A stretch of DNA of 64,000 nt from Hymenobacter sp. DG01 (GCF_006352025.1 NZ_CP040936.1:930001-994000); one strand, 5' to 3'; counted from the first letter of the stretch, positions 14,801 through 22,656 are shown. Numbers and translations are program-made. Notes: a model not told the origin generated them from the sequence alone.

Positions 14801-16792
14801 GGATTACTTGAAAATGATAAAGACATGCCATATGATAAGATAACATCTATGATTAATAATATGCCATCGAGTATAGAGCAAGCTCAACTATGGTCTGAGC
14901 TTGCTATAAAGGCAGGGTTAGTACCAGTTAAATCTGTCACAGAAGATATTGTTAATAAACATATAATGCCTATAATAGAAAAATATAAAAAATCAAAAGA
15001 TAAACTGTATTACTATTATATTCTACGTGTTGCTGCTGCTGCAATTCATTTAGCTCAACCAGCATCTTTGAGATTGTTATTGGACGCAATACCTAAAGAT
15101 GATATTAATGAGAAGGAAAGAATAATATCTTCTGTTTGCTTCGTTTTATTAACGAAATGCCCTGATAATGAAGCATATGATGATATAAAGGGTTCCCCTA
15201 ACTTTAAATACCAAGATGCTATCGATTATATAAACCTTATATCTATGGTAGAAACTGATGGTGCTCTTTATGACCATATAAGAAACTTGTCTGTGGTTGC
15301 AAAGAATTATCCAAATAACTTTCTACGAGACCATAAAAGTGATATTACCAATAAGCTTACAAAACTTATAGATGATAAATTGCCTAATAAAAGAACCGGT
15401 GTATTACATGACGGTTATATTGTAGCCGCTAAAGCTTCAATGCAACATTTCAGTTTAGCTCCTTCAAATGGACAAAGTAACGTTTTTGATGCATTAGGTG
15501 CTCAGGCAGCAACTATTGACAATATTGCTGACAAAGCACTTGTATATAGTATCCTTTCAAAAGAGTGTTCTAATAAGAAAAAGAAATTAGAATTTTTGGA
15601 TTTGTCTTTTAAACATGCTGATGAAATTGAATCTCTTACTGAGAAGATAGATTACTACGAAATAGCCCTTGAGTCAGCGCTAAAAATATCTCAGGAAAAG
15701 TTCAGTGAAAATTTGGCTAAAATTCATGGTGAAATTTATAAGTTAGATGATTCCGAAATGTTTCCAACGTTTAGACGATTAGTTGATATAGCATATAAGC
15801 ATGATAAAAACGTAGCGCAAAAAATGATATCATCTCTGGACACAGACCCCGCCCGTAAGAAGATGGTTGAACCTGCATCAGACCACCTAAGTAAGCTGGA
15901 GCTAGAGAAAGAAGTATTAGGCGACTACACCCAATTCTCTCGAATCAGAGATAGAAGGCAGATGAGTACAATGGCTTGGCAGATGCTAGGACAATTGAAT
16001 GCCAACAAGCGATTTAGTAGGGATATGGAAGAAACATCTGCTATCCTGCGAAATGCTTCTAAAAGCCCTTTCTACTATTCTGTGCCCGTTTTTGAGTTCT
16101 TTCTTCAGAGCACCATTAAGAGCAATTCCAATAGCGTGAAGAATCTGCTTTTGTCTTTCTATGATTCTGCTTACTCCAATGCTAAGCTGACATACTCATT
16201 GATTTGCAGTTTGTCAAATAAAAATTCTAAAATGTTAACATACACAACAATGGAGTCAAATAGCATTTTTGTTGCAAAACCCGGAATGAGGAATGAGGCA
16301 ATTAGTTTTATTGGCAGACATTTAAAAGAATCAGGTTCGTCTGATGTTTATATTGTAGACCCATATTTTTCTGAACTAGACTTTGAATTCCTGAAGAATG
16401 TTTATGATTGGTGTTATGGTGCATCTGTTACAGTGTTGACAAGTGGCGATTCAAGTGGTGATTTTAGTAAATTTTCTTACTCAAATGCTTGGAGAGAAGT
16501 TTCATCTGAAGAATTAACTAATTATTCATTTGTCAAAGCTAGTAATCAGGTTAAGAAATCACCATTCCATGATAGGTGGATAATCATGCACGATAAGATG
16601 CAAGGATTAAGAATAGGGACATCTATTAATTCACTTGGTGTTAATAAGATTTCTGAAGTTTCAGTCATGTCACCAGATGAAGTTCAAAGCATATATAGCT
16701 CTGTAGTCGTTCCGCTTATCAAACACAGGACGCGGGAATATTCTCTGGATTCTAACGACTACACTGTAAAGTATGAGTCGTTTGATATGTAA
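11804..16792 (+). CDS. STAND-like NTPase with C-terminal phospholipase D-like domain, candidate anti-phage defence protein
   Basis: A 1,662-aa protein. After about 40 residues a P-loop NTPase begins: Walker A GGEGIGKT (48-55), Walker B FILDGLDQ (134-141), a further beta strand FYFIVSG (164-170) and RVPRFTSDET (191-200), as in STAND ATPases. Residues about 270-1,480 are long, helical and repetitive, consistent with HEAT/TPR-like sensor repeats. The C-terminus has a phospholipase-D-like fold: YIVDPYFSELDFEFLKNV, VTVLTSG, then a degenerate HKD motif FHDRWIIMHD with GLRIGTSINSLG (His1589, Arg1591, Asn1609). The lysine of HxK is arginine. Large single-gene STAND proteins with a nuclease-like or effector domain are a known class of phage defence (Avs-like). 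Defence here is inference. GTG 11801 is an alternative start. Confidence 0.75.
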   Translation: MELKALDLRSSSLSFNQIFSDNIVRRENIVEEIEDLTIDDSKLVIIEGGEGIGKTNLLLQFANKHRMDCFCYFINPASRLSYKQDYLMHDIGSQIYFYNTSEEVAEEFEIDDAVFGRLLFELIRKPKKNKKVYFILDGLDQIEKSDIELLKPVLHDLPWGSNGFYFIVSGEYDKIKDILPVHAMKKSKSIRVPRFTSDETYSFFKDVIDREDKEDLVEIHNIWKGHPDKLSQVKRILSNGVGVKEFLRNGDITEKNTLLDIEWSQSGLDDKAFDNSAVKLMCILAFDDNIRNINKISEIISLDIYNVKELVNCITFLVLKNDEMSFVSKAFRVYVQGKLKKYEAKTSSILIDFFTKNDDFDSVVNLPNLFTKVQDWESVVNLLSHDNIGLIVSRSNSFSDIKKHINYGYSASMKLKQSYNNVFKFSLYRSTINGLQGVDSKEDQIQAYVSLGKIEEALAFISSTTLKEDRVKMLISFVKWCKKTKKEYDEVIVEEIKELIKDIDGEYLKDNLTEMITGLAYFLPDLAVQLVEKASGLKSEKTSVEWLLGYIAMIMKSGADSMMDSESIKVSSDIKDKMSSGFADKFSKSIAFGINEVTEEDIINEISKIDNQSDRLYLLRRWIKKNKQSSNIVNIIEYAIELMLQNSYNVKPTTTMLLDVVYPILFFESYDLVSEIVNRVDELTITINSPSIDRVRLEMLLIDSISKFDIDTANDRALAMQYSYIDTISDLSVKVESLALLWSLIVEMSRHEAVDISKFILSEEQVKQDIGNSVNKLLKSTANHLKEVGSAIEVLAKIDLDFAVDIADRLNTQPRRMHARLLCVEIYVDTPIKEWNVEKLKNAMNGIDIPSLYAKAAVYVFEAAYEQRERTVDCRNKIVQLLPMISKVSGSSSKCYLVTQAIYLLKLQPETFDGLAFNYNTLVAKLSEFLSDFWNKMDIPWEKIMAGYQMVSKLADNDRLLAEEYFIRTEKLVEECAVINPLHSSMMMDSIRLMIRAYAGLLENDKDMPYDKITSMINNMPSSIEQAQLWSELAIKAGLVPVKSVTEDIVNKHIMPIIEKYKKSKDKLYYYYILRVAAAAIHLAQPASLRLLLDAIPKDDINEKERIISSVCFVLLTKCPDNEAYDDIKGSPNFKYQDAIDYINLISMVETDGALYDHIRNLSVVAKNYPNNFLRDHKSDITNKLTKLIDDKLPNKRTGVLHDGYIVAAKASMQHFSLAPSNGQSNVFDALGAQAATIDNIADKALVYSILSKECSNKKKKLEFLDLSFKHADEIESLTEKIDYYEIALESALKISQEKFSENLAKIHGEIYKLDDSEMFPTFRRLVDIAYKHDKNVAQKMISSLDTDPARKKMVEPASDHLSKLELEKEVLGDYTQFSRIRDRRQMSTMAWQMLGQLNANKRFSRDMEETSAILRNASKSPFYYSVPVFEFFLQSTIKSNSNSVKNLLLSFYDSAYSNAKLTYSLICSLSNKNSKMLTYTTMESNSIFVAKPGMRNEAISFIGRHLKESGSSDVYIVDPYFSELDFEFLKNVYDWCYGASVTVLTSGDSSGDFSKFSYSNAWREVSSEELTNYSFVKASNQVKKSPFHDRWIIMHDKMQGLRIGTSINSLGVNKISEVSVMSPDEVQSIYSSVVVPLIKHRTREYSLDSNDYTVKYESFDM

Positions 16793-16862
16793 ATAAATGA
16801 AGAGGTGTTAGGAGAGAGTTCTTCTAGCACCTTTTTAGATAATATCTACTATCTATTTTTTT

Positions 16863-17063
16863 TTAAAAATTATATTGTGATAGGGTAGGAGTAATGTGAT
16901 GCTTCTGGAAGGCTACTAGTATTCGATATCTGATGTCTTCAGCATTGCTTTGCACTACAGTAATACTATCATGGATTGGCAGAGCGAAGTAGTGCTCTGG
17001 CTGGTAGGTATTCTCAAAGGGATAGCAATTCTGAGTAAGGATGAAGACAGCGAACAGAAACAA
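16863..17063 (-). pseudogene. C-terminal remnant of a second palm polymerase-like gene
   Basis: The 66-aa frame ends with YFALPIHDSITVVQSNAEDI and a further 24 residues. This matches the motif C region of the polymerase-like protein at 2166-3731 (IGTIHDSFMVPADQADKARR), including the invariant His-Asp-Ser, the following helix and the distance to the C-terminus. The first 25 residues do not match and there is no room for motifs A and B, so it is a truncated copy, from a different lineage judging by the divergence. It could also be an unrelated short ORF, since the evidence is one motif plus context. Confidence 0.45.
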
Positions 17064-17080
17064 AATAGTTTAGTAAAATA

Positions 17081-17115
17081 AAAAGAGCCACTGTAATTGC
17101 TACAGTGGCTCTTTT
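17081..17115. terminator. Perfect 15-bp terminator hairpin
   Basis: AAAAGAGCCACTGTA (17081-17095) and TACAGTGGCTCTTTT (17101-17115) around a 5-nt loop, with T-runs on both strands. It lies 24 bp after the stop of the AT-hook gene (minus strand). Confidence 0.85.
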
Positions 17116-17139
17116 TACAATAGGTATGTGAAAATCAGG

Positions 17140-17376
17140 TTACTCAGCGGCTATAACTTTACGTGGGCGACCGGGCTTCTTAGCACCCTCTGCTCGTGGA
17201 GCACGAGGCTTGCGCTCTTTCTTCGCTGGCTGGTAATCATCTGCTAAGAGTGTGGAAAACTCATGCATTGCTGATTCTACTTTACCGTAAGCTTTTTTGA
17301 TAGCCTGTAAGCGGGCTTCGTTTGCTTCCGCATTCTGCAGAATCTGCTGAAGTTTGTTGAGGTCGGGTGTTGCCAT
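17140..17376 (-). CDS. Small AT-hook, histone-like DNA-binding protein
   Basis: From ATG 17376 the product is 78 aa. Residues 1-40 form a helical, coiled-coil-like segment (DLNKLQQILQNAEANEARLQ) and the C-terminal half is basic with KKERKPRAPR and AKKPGRPRKV; KPGRPRK is a clear AT-hook that binds the AT minor groove. The two-part plan, an oligomerising helix and a basic tail, recalls H-NS-like silencers, which often cover AT-rich acquired DNA. The longer frame upstream (to 17424) lacks such features and was not used. A fragment of a paralogue with its terminator lies at 11132-11203. Confidence 0.75.
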   Translation of the reverse strand: MATPDLNKLQQILQNAEANEARLQAIKKAYGKVESAMHEFSTLLADDYQPAKKERKPRAPRAEGAKKPGRPRKVIAAE

Positions 17377-17565
17377 CGTAGAGAGAGTAGGATGATGTAG
17401 ACGTGCAAGATAGATATAATCCATCTTAAATAGTGCTTGCGATATGAGTTTTAAGCTAATAATCTATTATGGGGAATGATATGAACAGCGCTCTGCTAGA
17501 CGACGGGAAAGAATATGTGTCGTTTATTATAAAGCAGTTATTTCTACTTATGCTTAAGGAAAGCA

Positions 17566-18999
17566 TCACGCTACAACTTTTATTTTGCTTGCGACTTCAC
17601 CAGTGGACTTAGGCATCTCGAAAGCTTTTGCCATTTCTGCATTGTCTACGGTTCCGTCCCCATAGACATCCATTATCATCTTTAGCTCACTATGTCCAAC
17701 AATATTCTTGATGCTAGTAATCTTCACCCCTTTGATTAAACTGATGTTAATGAATGTTTTTCTGGCAGTGTGAGCGGATATCAACTCTCTCTTTATCTTA
17801 ACTTCTTCACTGCCTACATTTTGTTTATAGTGAGTGCGTGACATAGGGTAGGAGAGTAGATTGTTACGCTTGAGTAGTTGATTCATGTAGTATCTTACTT
17901 GGGCAGTATACTTTACATCACCAAAATTATAGTTATATCGCTCTAAAATACTGATTGCCAATTGAGTGAGGGGAATAGTGACCTTTTTGGTAGTCTTTTG
18001 TTGAATGATACGCAATGCTCCATCTTTTACATGCCCAGCGGTAACTAATCGAGCATCAACGAAGCGCAAACCAGTTTGAGACATGAATACATAGAAGTCT
18101 CTATGCAGTCGCTCCCTGTCCGTAATGCACTCAGCAGCGACAACAGCATCTAATTCATCGGGAGTGAGATAAACAACATTGTCGTTTTGAAGTTTTTTAA
18201 CGTTATGCTTCCACTTCTTTATTTTAGTAACATCATAGTTAAATTTATCACTAAAGGCATAGTAAACTATCTTGAATTTTTGAATAAATTCTCTTGTAGA
18301 GCTATTGCGTAAACCTTTCTCGTACTCACCGGACTTGCTTTTAGTGCGAAGCTTCTTTTCAGTTAGCAGAAAGTCTCGAAATTGCTCTAACGTTTTGATG
18401 GAGACATCTGTAATGTTAAGAGAAGGGTTGAATTCTTCTACGGCTTGCTTCAAGCCCTTGTAGTTTTTAATCGAATTTGGCTTTAGTGTTGAACTTGATT
18501 TGGCAATAAACTCGTCAATATGAGCAACGAAGAGTTTGCCCGTGTATATGCCAAGTTCTATTTCCTTCTGCTCAATCTGACGCTTAATGGTTTCTACCCG
18601 CTTCTCGGCTTTGCTGAGCAGCGACTGTAGAGCAGACAGGCTGGTGTCCGTTATCTCATCAGAGACTTCCTGTCCTACCTGCTCTACAGTGTTGGTCTCC
18701 GCTATCCACTTTAGCTCCTTCTCTAAGTTCTTTTTGAACGGTTCCACACCCCGCTCTACTAGGTTACGAATGGCAGTCTCGATAGAGGTGAGACGAGCCT
18801 GAATCTTGGCATTTAATTCCGGTGCGTTGCTAACCCCGAAAACCTTGCCAGTTGCAAGGTTAAAATACTGCGGTTCAACTGCTACGCCAGTTGCTTGAAC
18901 GAAGGGCACTGGGTCGAGGTGCTGTTGGTGCGTATGCTTTACGCTAATACCAGCCATGCCTGCTTTATTCTTACGCAGGACAAACGATAGTTTAGACAT
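17566..18999 (-). CDS. Tyrosine recombinase / integrase (phage integrase SAM-like type)
   Basis: A 477-aa tyrosine integrase. The N-terminus (1-150) is the Bacteroidota-type arm-binding domain followed by a coiled coil; residues 153-260 are a SAM-like core-binding domain (VAHIDEFIAKSSSTLKPNSI); the catalytic domain shows QTGLRFVDARLV (Arg312), QKTTKKV (Lys near 338), SAHTARKTF (His410, Arg413), IVGHSELKMIMDVYG (His436, Tyr446). All catalytic residues are present, so the enzyme should be active. It would integrate and excise the island. It sits at the island's right edge with its start 65 bp from the first chromosomal gene, the usual position of an integrase next to its attachment site. Confidence 0.92.
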   Translation of the reverse strand: MSKLSFVLRKNKAGMAGISVKHTHQQHLDPVPFVQATGVAVEPQYFNLATGKVFGVSNAPELNAKIQARLTSIETAIRNLVERGVEPFKKNLEKELKWIAETNTVEQVGQEVSDEITDTSLSALQSLLSKAEKRVETIKRQIEQKEIELGIYTGKLFVAHIDEFIAKSSSTLKPNSIKNYKGLKQAVEEFNPSLNITDVSIKTLEQFRDFLLTEKKLRTKSKSGEYEKGLRNSSTREFIQKFKIVYYAFSDKFNYDVTKIKKWKHNVKKLQNDNVVYLTPDELDAVVAAECITDRERLHRDFYVFMSQTGLRFVDARLVTAGHVKDGALRIIQQKTTKKVTIPLTQLAISILERYNYNFGDVKYTAQVRYYMNQLLKRNNLLSYPMSRTHYKQNVGSEEVKIKRELISAHTARKTFINISLIKGVKITSIKNIVGHSELKMIMDVYGDGTVDNAEMAKAFEMPKSTGEVASKIKVVA

Positions 19000-19080
19000 T
19001 TCTTAGGTGAGCAGAGATAATGTGTCCTGCCTATACCTCTAAGATACATCATGTATTCAATGTATCAAACGTGTATCAAA
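19000..19080. other. Probable right attachment region of the island
   Basis: Between the integrase start and the chromosomal DUF4112 gene lies GATACAT (19043-19049) with ATGTATC (19060-19066), an inverted repeat, and a further GTGTATC at 19071-19077. Integrases often bind such repeats beside the crossover site. The base composition changes sharply here. The stop codon of the DUF4112 gene (19065-19067) falls within the repeat, so integration may have occurred at the 3' end of that gene. No matching left copy was found, so the exact core is unknown. Confidence 0.4.
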
Positions 19081-19562
19081 TCGTGCTGCTGGAAGTAATG
19101 GAATAGAGTGGTGCCAAGTGCCCAAAGACCCCAAAAAATCAGCCCAAATATCATAAGTAAGACACAGGTAATCAGCACAATCAGCCCCTTGCCGCTGCCC
19201 TGATACTTGCCCTCGGCGTAGTGGCGGCGCAGCAGCTCCACGTTGCGGTTGTTGGCTTTATAGGCGAAATCGAAAAGGTTGCCTACCACCGGAATAGCTC
19301 CGATGACTGCATCCAGCACCACGTTCAGCACCATCCGGATGACCAGGCTGCCGCTGGCGCCGTGGCGCAAAATGGTCAGAATCAGGACCCCGGAGAGGGC
19401 CAGGGAGGGTAGCCCCCCTACCACCGGAATCAGGCCCATGAGCGGATCGAGGCCGAAGCGCCAAGTGGTACCCGGTACCTGAAACTGGCTGTCGAGCAGG
19501 CGGGAAATACGCTCCACCCAACGCAGACGCTCATCTTGATCAAAGGGGGTAGGGATGGCCAT
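19065..19562 (-). CDS. DUF4112 domain-containing membrane protein
   Basis: A 165-aa protein with the DUF4112 pattern: RWVERISRLLDSQFQVPGTT, LDPLMGLIPVVGG and DAVIGAIPVVGNLFDFAYKA, with NNRNVELLRRHY, and a C-terminal membrane helix (GLIVLITCVLLMIFGLIFWG). The family is widespread and of unknown function. Two Pro-containing hydrophobic loops (IPVVGG, IPVVGN) are its hallmark. This is the first core gene after the island. Its last residues (QQHDLIHV) are encoded by the repeat region at the island boundary, so the C-terminus may have been changed by integration. Confidence 0.85.
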   Translation of the reverse strand: MAIPTPFDQDERLRWVERISRLLDSQFQVPGTTWRFGLDPLMGLIPVVGGLPSLALSGVLILTILRHGASGSLVIRMVLNVVLDAVIGAIPVVGNLFDFAYKANNRNVELLRRHYAEGKYQGSGKGLIVLITCVLLMIFGLIFWGLWALGTTLFHYFQQHDLIHV

Positions 19563-19801
19563 AAAAAGCAGGAAGAGAAAGCGGGTAGGAGAAGAATGAA
19601 CACGCTTACTACGGCGCCTACCCCCCTCAGGGATATGTACCCTTGCTGCCCGGGCCGGGGGACGACTGGGGAAGCCAGGGAATTGGTAAAGCGGAGGTAT
19701 AGCCCTGGCGGGGAAAATTACGTATAAGTAAGCCGGCCTTGGGGGCGCCGGCCCCAGTTGGCCGAGAGTTATACCTGCGCAACCGGTTACAAAACCTAAA
19801 A

Positions 19802-20449
19802 ATGATCCGCATAGCTCTGGCAGATGATCATGCCATTATCCGGGACGGAATCCGGGCCCTGTTGATGGGGGAAACCGACTTACAAGTTGCCGCTGAAGCG
19901 AGCAATGGCCGGCAACTGCTGGAGTTACTGGCCGGAAACCCCGTGGACGTAGTGCTGCTGGACATCAACATGCCCGAAATGGACGGGCACGAAACCATCC
20001 GGCAGCTGCAGCAGCACCATCCGGGCGTACGGGTGCTGGTACTGTCTATGCTGAGCCACGAAGAATACGTGAACCGAATGCTGGAAGCCGGGGCCCTGGG
20101 CTACGTGCTGAAAAACGTGAGCAAGGCCGAAATCCTGTTTGCTATCCGGTCGGTGGCGGCAGGGCGGCGGTTTTTGTGCACTGAGCTGGGCGTTGATCTG
20201 CTGCATAAGCTGCGCGGGCGGGGCGAGCGGCAAAGCGCCGGTGAGGAGAAAAAGTCGCCGGCCCTTTCGCGGCGCGAAACGGAGGTGCTTAAGCTCATCG
20301 GCGAAGGATTTACTACCGGTGAAATAGCCGAAAAGCTGTTCACCAGCAAGCGCACCATCGAAACCCACCGCCAGAACATCATCGAGAAAACCCAGGTGCG
20401 CAACACGGCTGCCCTGATCCGCTACGCCGTTACGCAGGGACTATTGTAG
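19802..20449 (+). CDS. NarL/FixJ-family response regulator
   Basis: A 215-aa two-component regulator. Residues 1-120 are a receiver domain with the acidic pair ADDH, phosphoacceptor Asp in VVLLDINMPEMDG (Asp54 region), and a conserved Lys in GYVLKNVSK. Residues 150-215 are a LuxR-type helix-turn-helix: ALSRRETEVLKLIGEGFTTG, EIAEKLFTSKRTIETHRQNI. Phosphorylation by a histidine kinase should drive DNA binding. No kinase gene is next to it, so it is an orphan here. The start at ATG 19802 gives the normal MIRIALADDH N-terminus. Confidence 0.92.
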   Translation: MIRIALADDHAIIRDGIRALLMGETDLQVAAEASNGRQLLELLAGNPVDVVLLDINMPEMDGHETIRQLQQHHPGVRVLVLSMLSHEEYVNRMLEAGALGYVLKNVSKAEILFAIRSVAAGRRFLCTELGVDLLHKLRGRGERQSAGEEKKSPALSRRETEVLKLIGEGFTTGEIAEKLFTSKRTIETHRQNIIEKTQVRNTAALIRYAVTQGLL

Positions 20450-20477
20450 CACCCCAGCCGGCGCGTTAGGAGGGCCG

Positions 20478-21929
20478 TTAGCGCCGCATGGGCGGAAGCA
20501 AGTCAATCCAGCCGTCTTCGCTGACTACTACCACCAGCACGGGGTAGCGGCTGCTTTCCACGTAGCGCAGGGCCGAGTTGTAGCGAGAACCCCGCGAGGA
20601 GTCGCCTTTTTCGGTGGCGAGGCCGTCGAGAATAACCCCAATGGCGTAGCAGGTGCCCGCTGGGTCGATGAGCACGGCCCCATCGATGTTGGTGACCAGG
20701 CGCAGCACGGAGGGCGTCATCAGGCGCGGGGCCACCCGAAAGCACTGGCGGGTCAGGCGGGCTGCCTCCTGGGCCGCCCCCTCCGAAATAACCAGAATGG
20801 TACCATTGGTCTGGGCCGTGGCTTTCAGGGTGAGCTCCCAGAGGTAGGCCACGCCCGCCGCATCTACCCCCGGAAATACCCGCCGGATAGCGGCCGCGAA
20901 GTTCAGCTCATCAACGGTTCCCTGGGGCAGGCGCGGCGTGTTCGATACCACCTTCATCATCACCTGTCCGTTGTGGCTCAGCTCCCAGCTGTAGTGCTTG
21001 GTGAAGTGCACAGTGAATAGGGGCTCGTACTGGGCGTCGCTGGGCTCTACCAGGTAACCCAGGCCGAACACGTCCGATGCGTCGGAAATCAGGGCGTTGC
21101 GGTCTTCGCTGAGCTCCAGTAGCTTGCGGATGCGTCGGTAGTCGCGCAACGGAATCGGAGATTCCAGGGTCATGATGGGCACTACGGCCGGGTGGTTGCG
21201 CCGGGCAATCAGCATAGTGCCTACCCCTTCGTCGCCTTCGTGGCGCAGGGCCGCAATGCCATTGCAGGCATCATAAAGGCCATGCGAGCCGGCGGCGGCG
21301 CGCAGCATAAACCGGCGGCCGGCCGCACGCAGCACTTCGTTATAGTCGCGGTCCAGCACGGGCCGGTCATCATCAGTGTCAGATTCGCGCAGGGCGCGGG
21401 ACGCATCCTGCAGGAACTCCTGCACCGTGGCGGCCAGCAGGGAGGCCGGGCGCGTGGGGCCCGCCGGACCCGGCAGGGAATAGTAGCTGTTGTACACCTC
21501 CGCCGAAAGCTGCAGCACTACAATAACCAGGTAGCCGCCCACGCTTACGGGCAGGGAGCAGAAATTAACCCGGTCTTCTTCGCGCAGTCTTACCAGGTCG
21601 TTGAGGGCATGCTCGGTGGCCCGGCGCAGCAGCTCGTACCAGCGGTGCTTCTCAAACCGGTCGTGGTCGAGGGGGTGCAGGTGATATACTACCTCGCGGG
21701 GACCGTCGGGCTCCAGGGAAGCGGCCCGGGCTTTCACGGCCCGAAAATCGTAGGGGCGGTAGCGGTGGGAGGTCGGCTCCACCACAATGGCTTCAGGCTC
21801 CGAGGTTTCGCGGGCAGAAGCCAGTCCCAGCAGGAATACCTCCGGCTTCAGGCTTCGGTCCAGCAGGTTAAAGATACCATCGGCCGAGAGCTGGGCCGAA
21901 ACACGAAACAGACTTTGATTTTCCCACAT
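20478..21929 (-). CDS. Diadenylate cyclase (DisA_N/DAC) domain protein with unusual N-terminal region
   Basis: From ATG 21929 the product is 483 aa. The C-terminal part matches the DAC domain that makes c-di-AMP from two ATP: DGAVLIDPAGTCYAIGVILD (Asp416-Gly417-Ala418) and later SSRGSRYNSALRYVE at 446-457, occupying the position of the RHR motif. In classical enzymes that motif is RHRAA; here it is GSRYNSA, a variant found in many Bacteroidota proteins. The first 300 residues are not recognised and lack membrane segments, unlike CdaA, or the DisA helix-hairpin-helix. The gene converges with the response regulator (28 bp between stops). The longer frame to 22007 begins before MWENQSLF and looks non-coding. 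Catalytic activity is plausible but not certain. Confidence 0.75.
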   Translation of the reverse strand: MWENQSLFRVSAQLSADGIFNLLDRSLKPEVFLLGLASARETSEPEAIVVEPTSHRYRPYDFRAVKARAASLEPDGPREVVYHLHPLDHDRFEKHRWYELLRRATEHALNDLVRLREEDRVNFCSLPVSVGGYLVIVVLQLSAEVYNSYYSLPGPAGPTRPASLLAATVQEFLQDASRALRESDTDDDRPVLDRDYNEVLRAAGRRFMLRAAAGSHGLYDACNGIAALRHEGDEGVGTMLIARRNHPAVVPIMTLESPIPLRDYRRIRKLLELSEDRNALISDASDVFGLGYLVEPSDAQYEPLFTVHFTKHYSWELSHNGQVMMKVVSNTPRLPQGTVDELNFAAAIRRVFPGVDAAGVAYLWELTLKATAQTNGTILVISEGAAQEAARLTRQCFRVAPRLMTPSVLRLVTNIDGAVLIDPAGTCYAIGVILDGLATEKGDSSRGSRYNSALRYVESSRYPVLVVVVSEDGWIDLLPPMRR

Positions 21930-22141
21930 AGGGAGGTAGCGGGGTAGGCGTAAAGGAGCGCAAAGCTGGAAGTACGCGAAATCCGGCCGAAGGATCAGCG
22001 GGCCCATGAAATAGCCACAATTTTTAGGAACCTTCTGCTTGCTTTGCGGTTAGAAAACTGCCCGTACCGTGGGGCGGGCTTGCCTGCTACCGTCAGGCGG
22101 CGTATCTTCCGTAAAGTCCCACGTTCTTGCCCCGTCGTGCT

Positions 22142-22399
22142 ATGTTCGTAGATCTACTGATAGGCGCTATTTTCGCCATGTCGCTGCTCCCGATTACGAC
22201 GGGGTACTGCGCCTACAGCTACGGCCGCTCGTTCTGGCTGTGGTTTGCCTTGGGCATCTTTCTGCCCATTGTTTCCTACTTCATTCTGTTTGCCCTGATT
22301 TTGCGCCAGCAACTCGACCACGGCCAGCGCCTGCTCACAGAAGCCAAAGCCATTCTGGCCGAAGCCGAAGAAGCCGAGCGGGTACGGGAGAATAGCTGA
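22142..22399 (+). CDS. Small two-helix membrane protein
   Basis: An 85-aa protein with two hydrophobic helices (LLIGAIFAMSLLPITTGYCA and FWLWFALGIFLPIVSYFILF) and a charged helical tail rich in Ala and Glu (AILAEAEEAERVRENS). ATG 22142 was chosen because the start directly precedes the first helix. Function not recognised. Confidence 0.7.
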   Translation: MFVDLLIGAIFAMSLLPITTGYCAYSYGRSFWLWFALGIFLPIVSYFILFALILRQQLDHGQRLLTEAKAILAEAEEAERVRENS

Positions 22400-22487
22400 G
22401 TGATTTGTCGGGCGGGTCTATACAACGCCTTCCAGCCGCTGTGCGGCCATTAGTACTTCCTGGGTTCAGAACTTGATAAACGAACCA

Positions 22488-22516
22488 GCCCTTTCTTCTC
22501 AACTTGAAGGAAGGGC
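22488..22516 (+). terminator. Weak terminator-like hairpin
   Basis: GCCCTTTCTTC (22488-22498) pairs with GAAGGAAGGGC (22506-22516) with one mismatch and a 7-nt loop. No T-run follows. It lies 89 bp after the small membrane protein gene. Confidence 0.35.
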
Positions 22517-22656
22517 AAACTGCTTAATAGGGGGTAGCAACTTGGGCTGACCGGATAACGTTGCCCGGCATTTTCAGCCCCGACAACCCTCCATCTGATT
22601 ACCTTCCTGCCTGTTCAGTGAAAGAACCAGCTACAGGACGCCCCCACTCAGAGCCA

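Larger units (their letters stand above)
16793..17139. other. Intergenic stretch with polymerase relic and terminator
   Basis: Between the STAND-like gene and the AT-hook gene lie a minus-strand polymerase fragment (16863-17063) and a strong bidirectional terminator (17081-17115). The first 70 bp are AT-rich, including a run of T near 16855-16864. Confidence 0.5.

Noticed and set aside
19258..19521. Overlapping ORFs in GC-rich core genes, e.g. over the DUF4112 gene
   Set aside because: High-GC genes give many long antisense and shifted frames; these have no family motifs.
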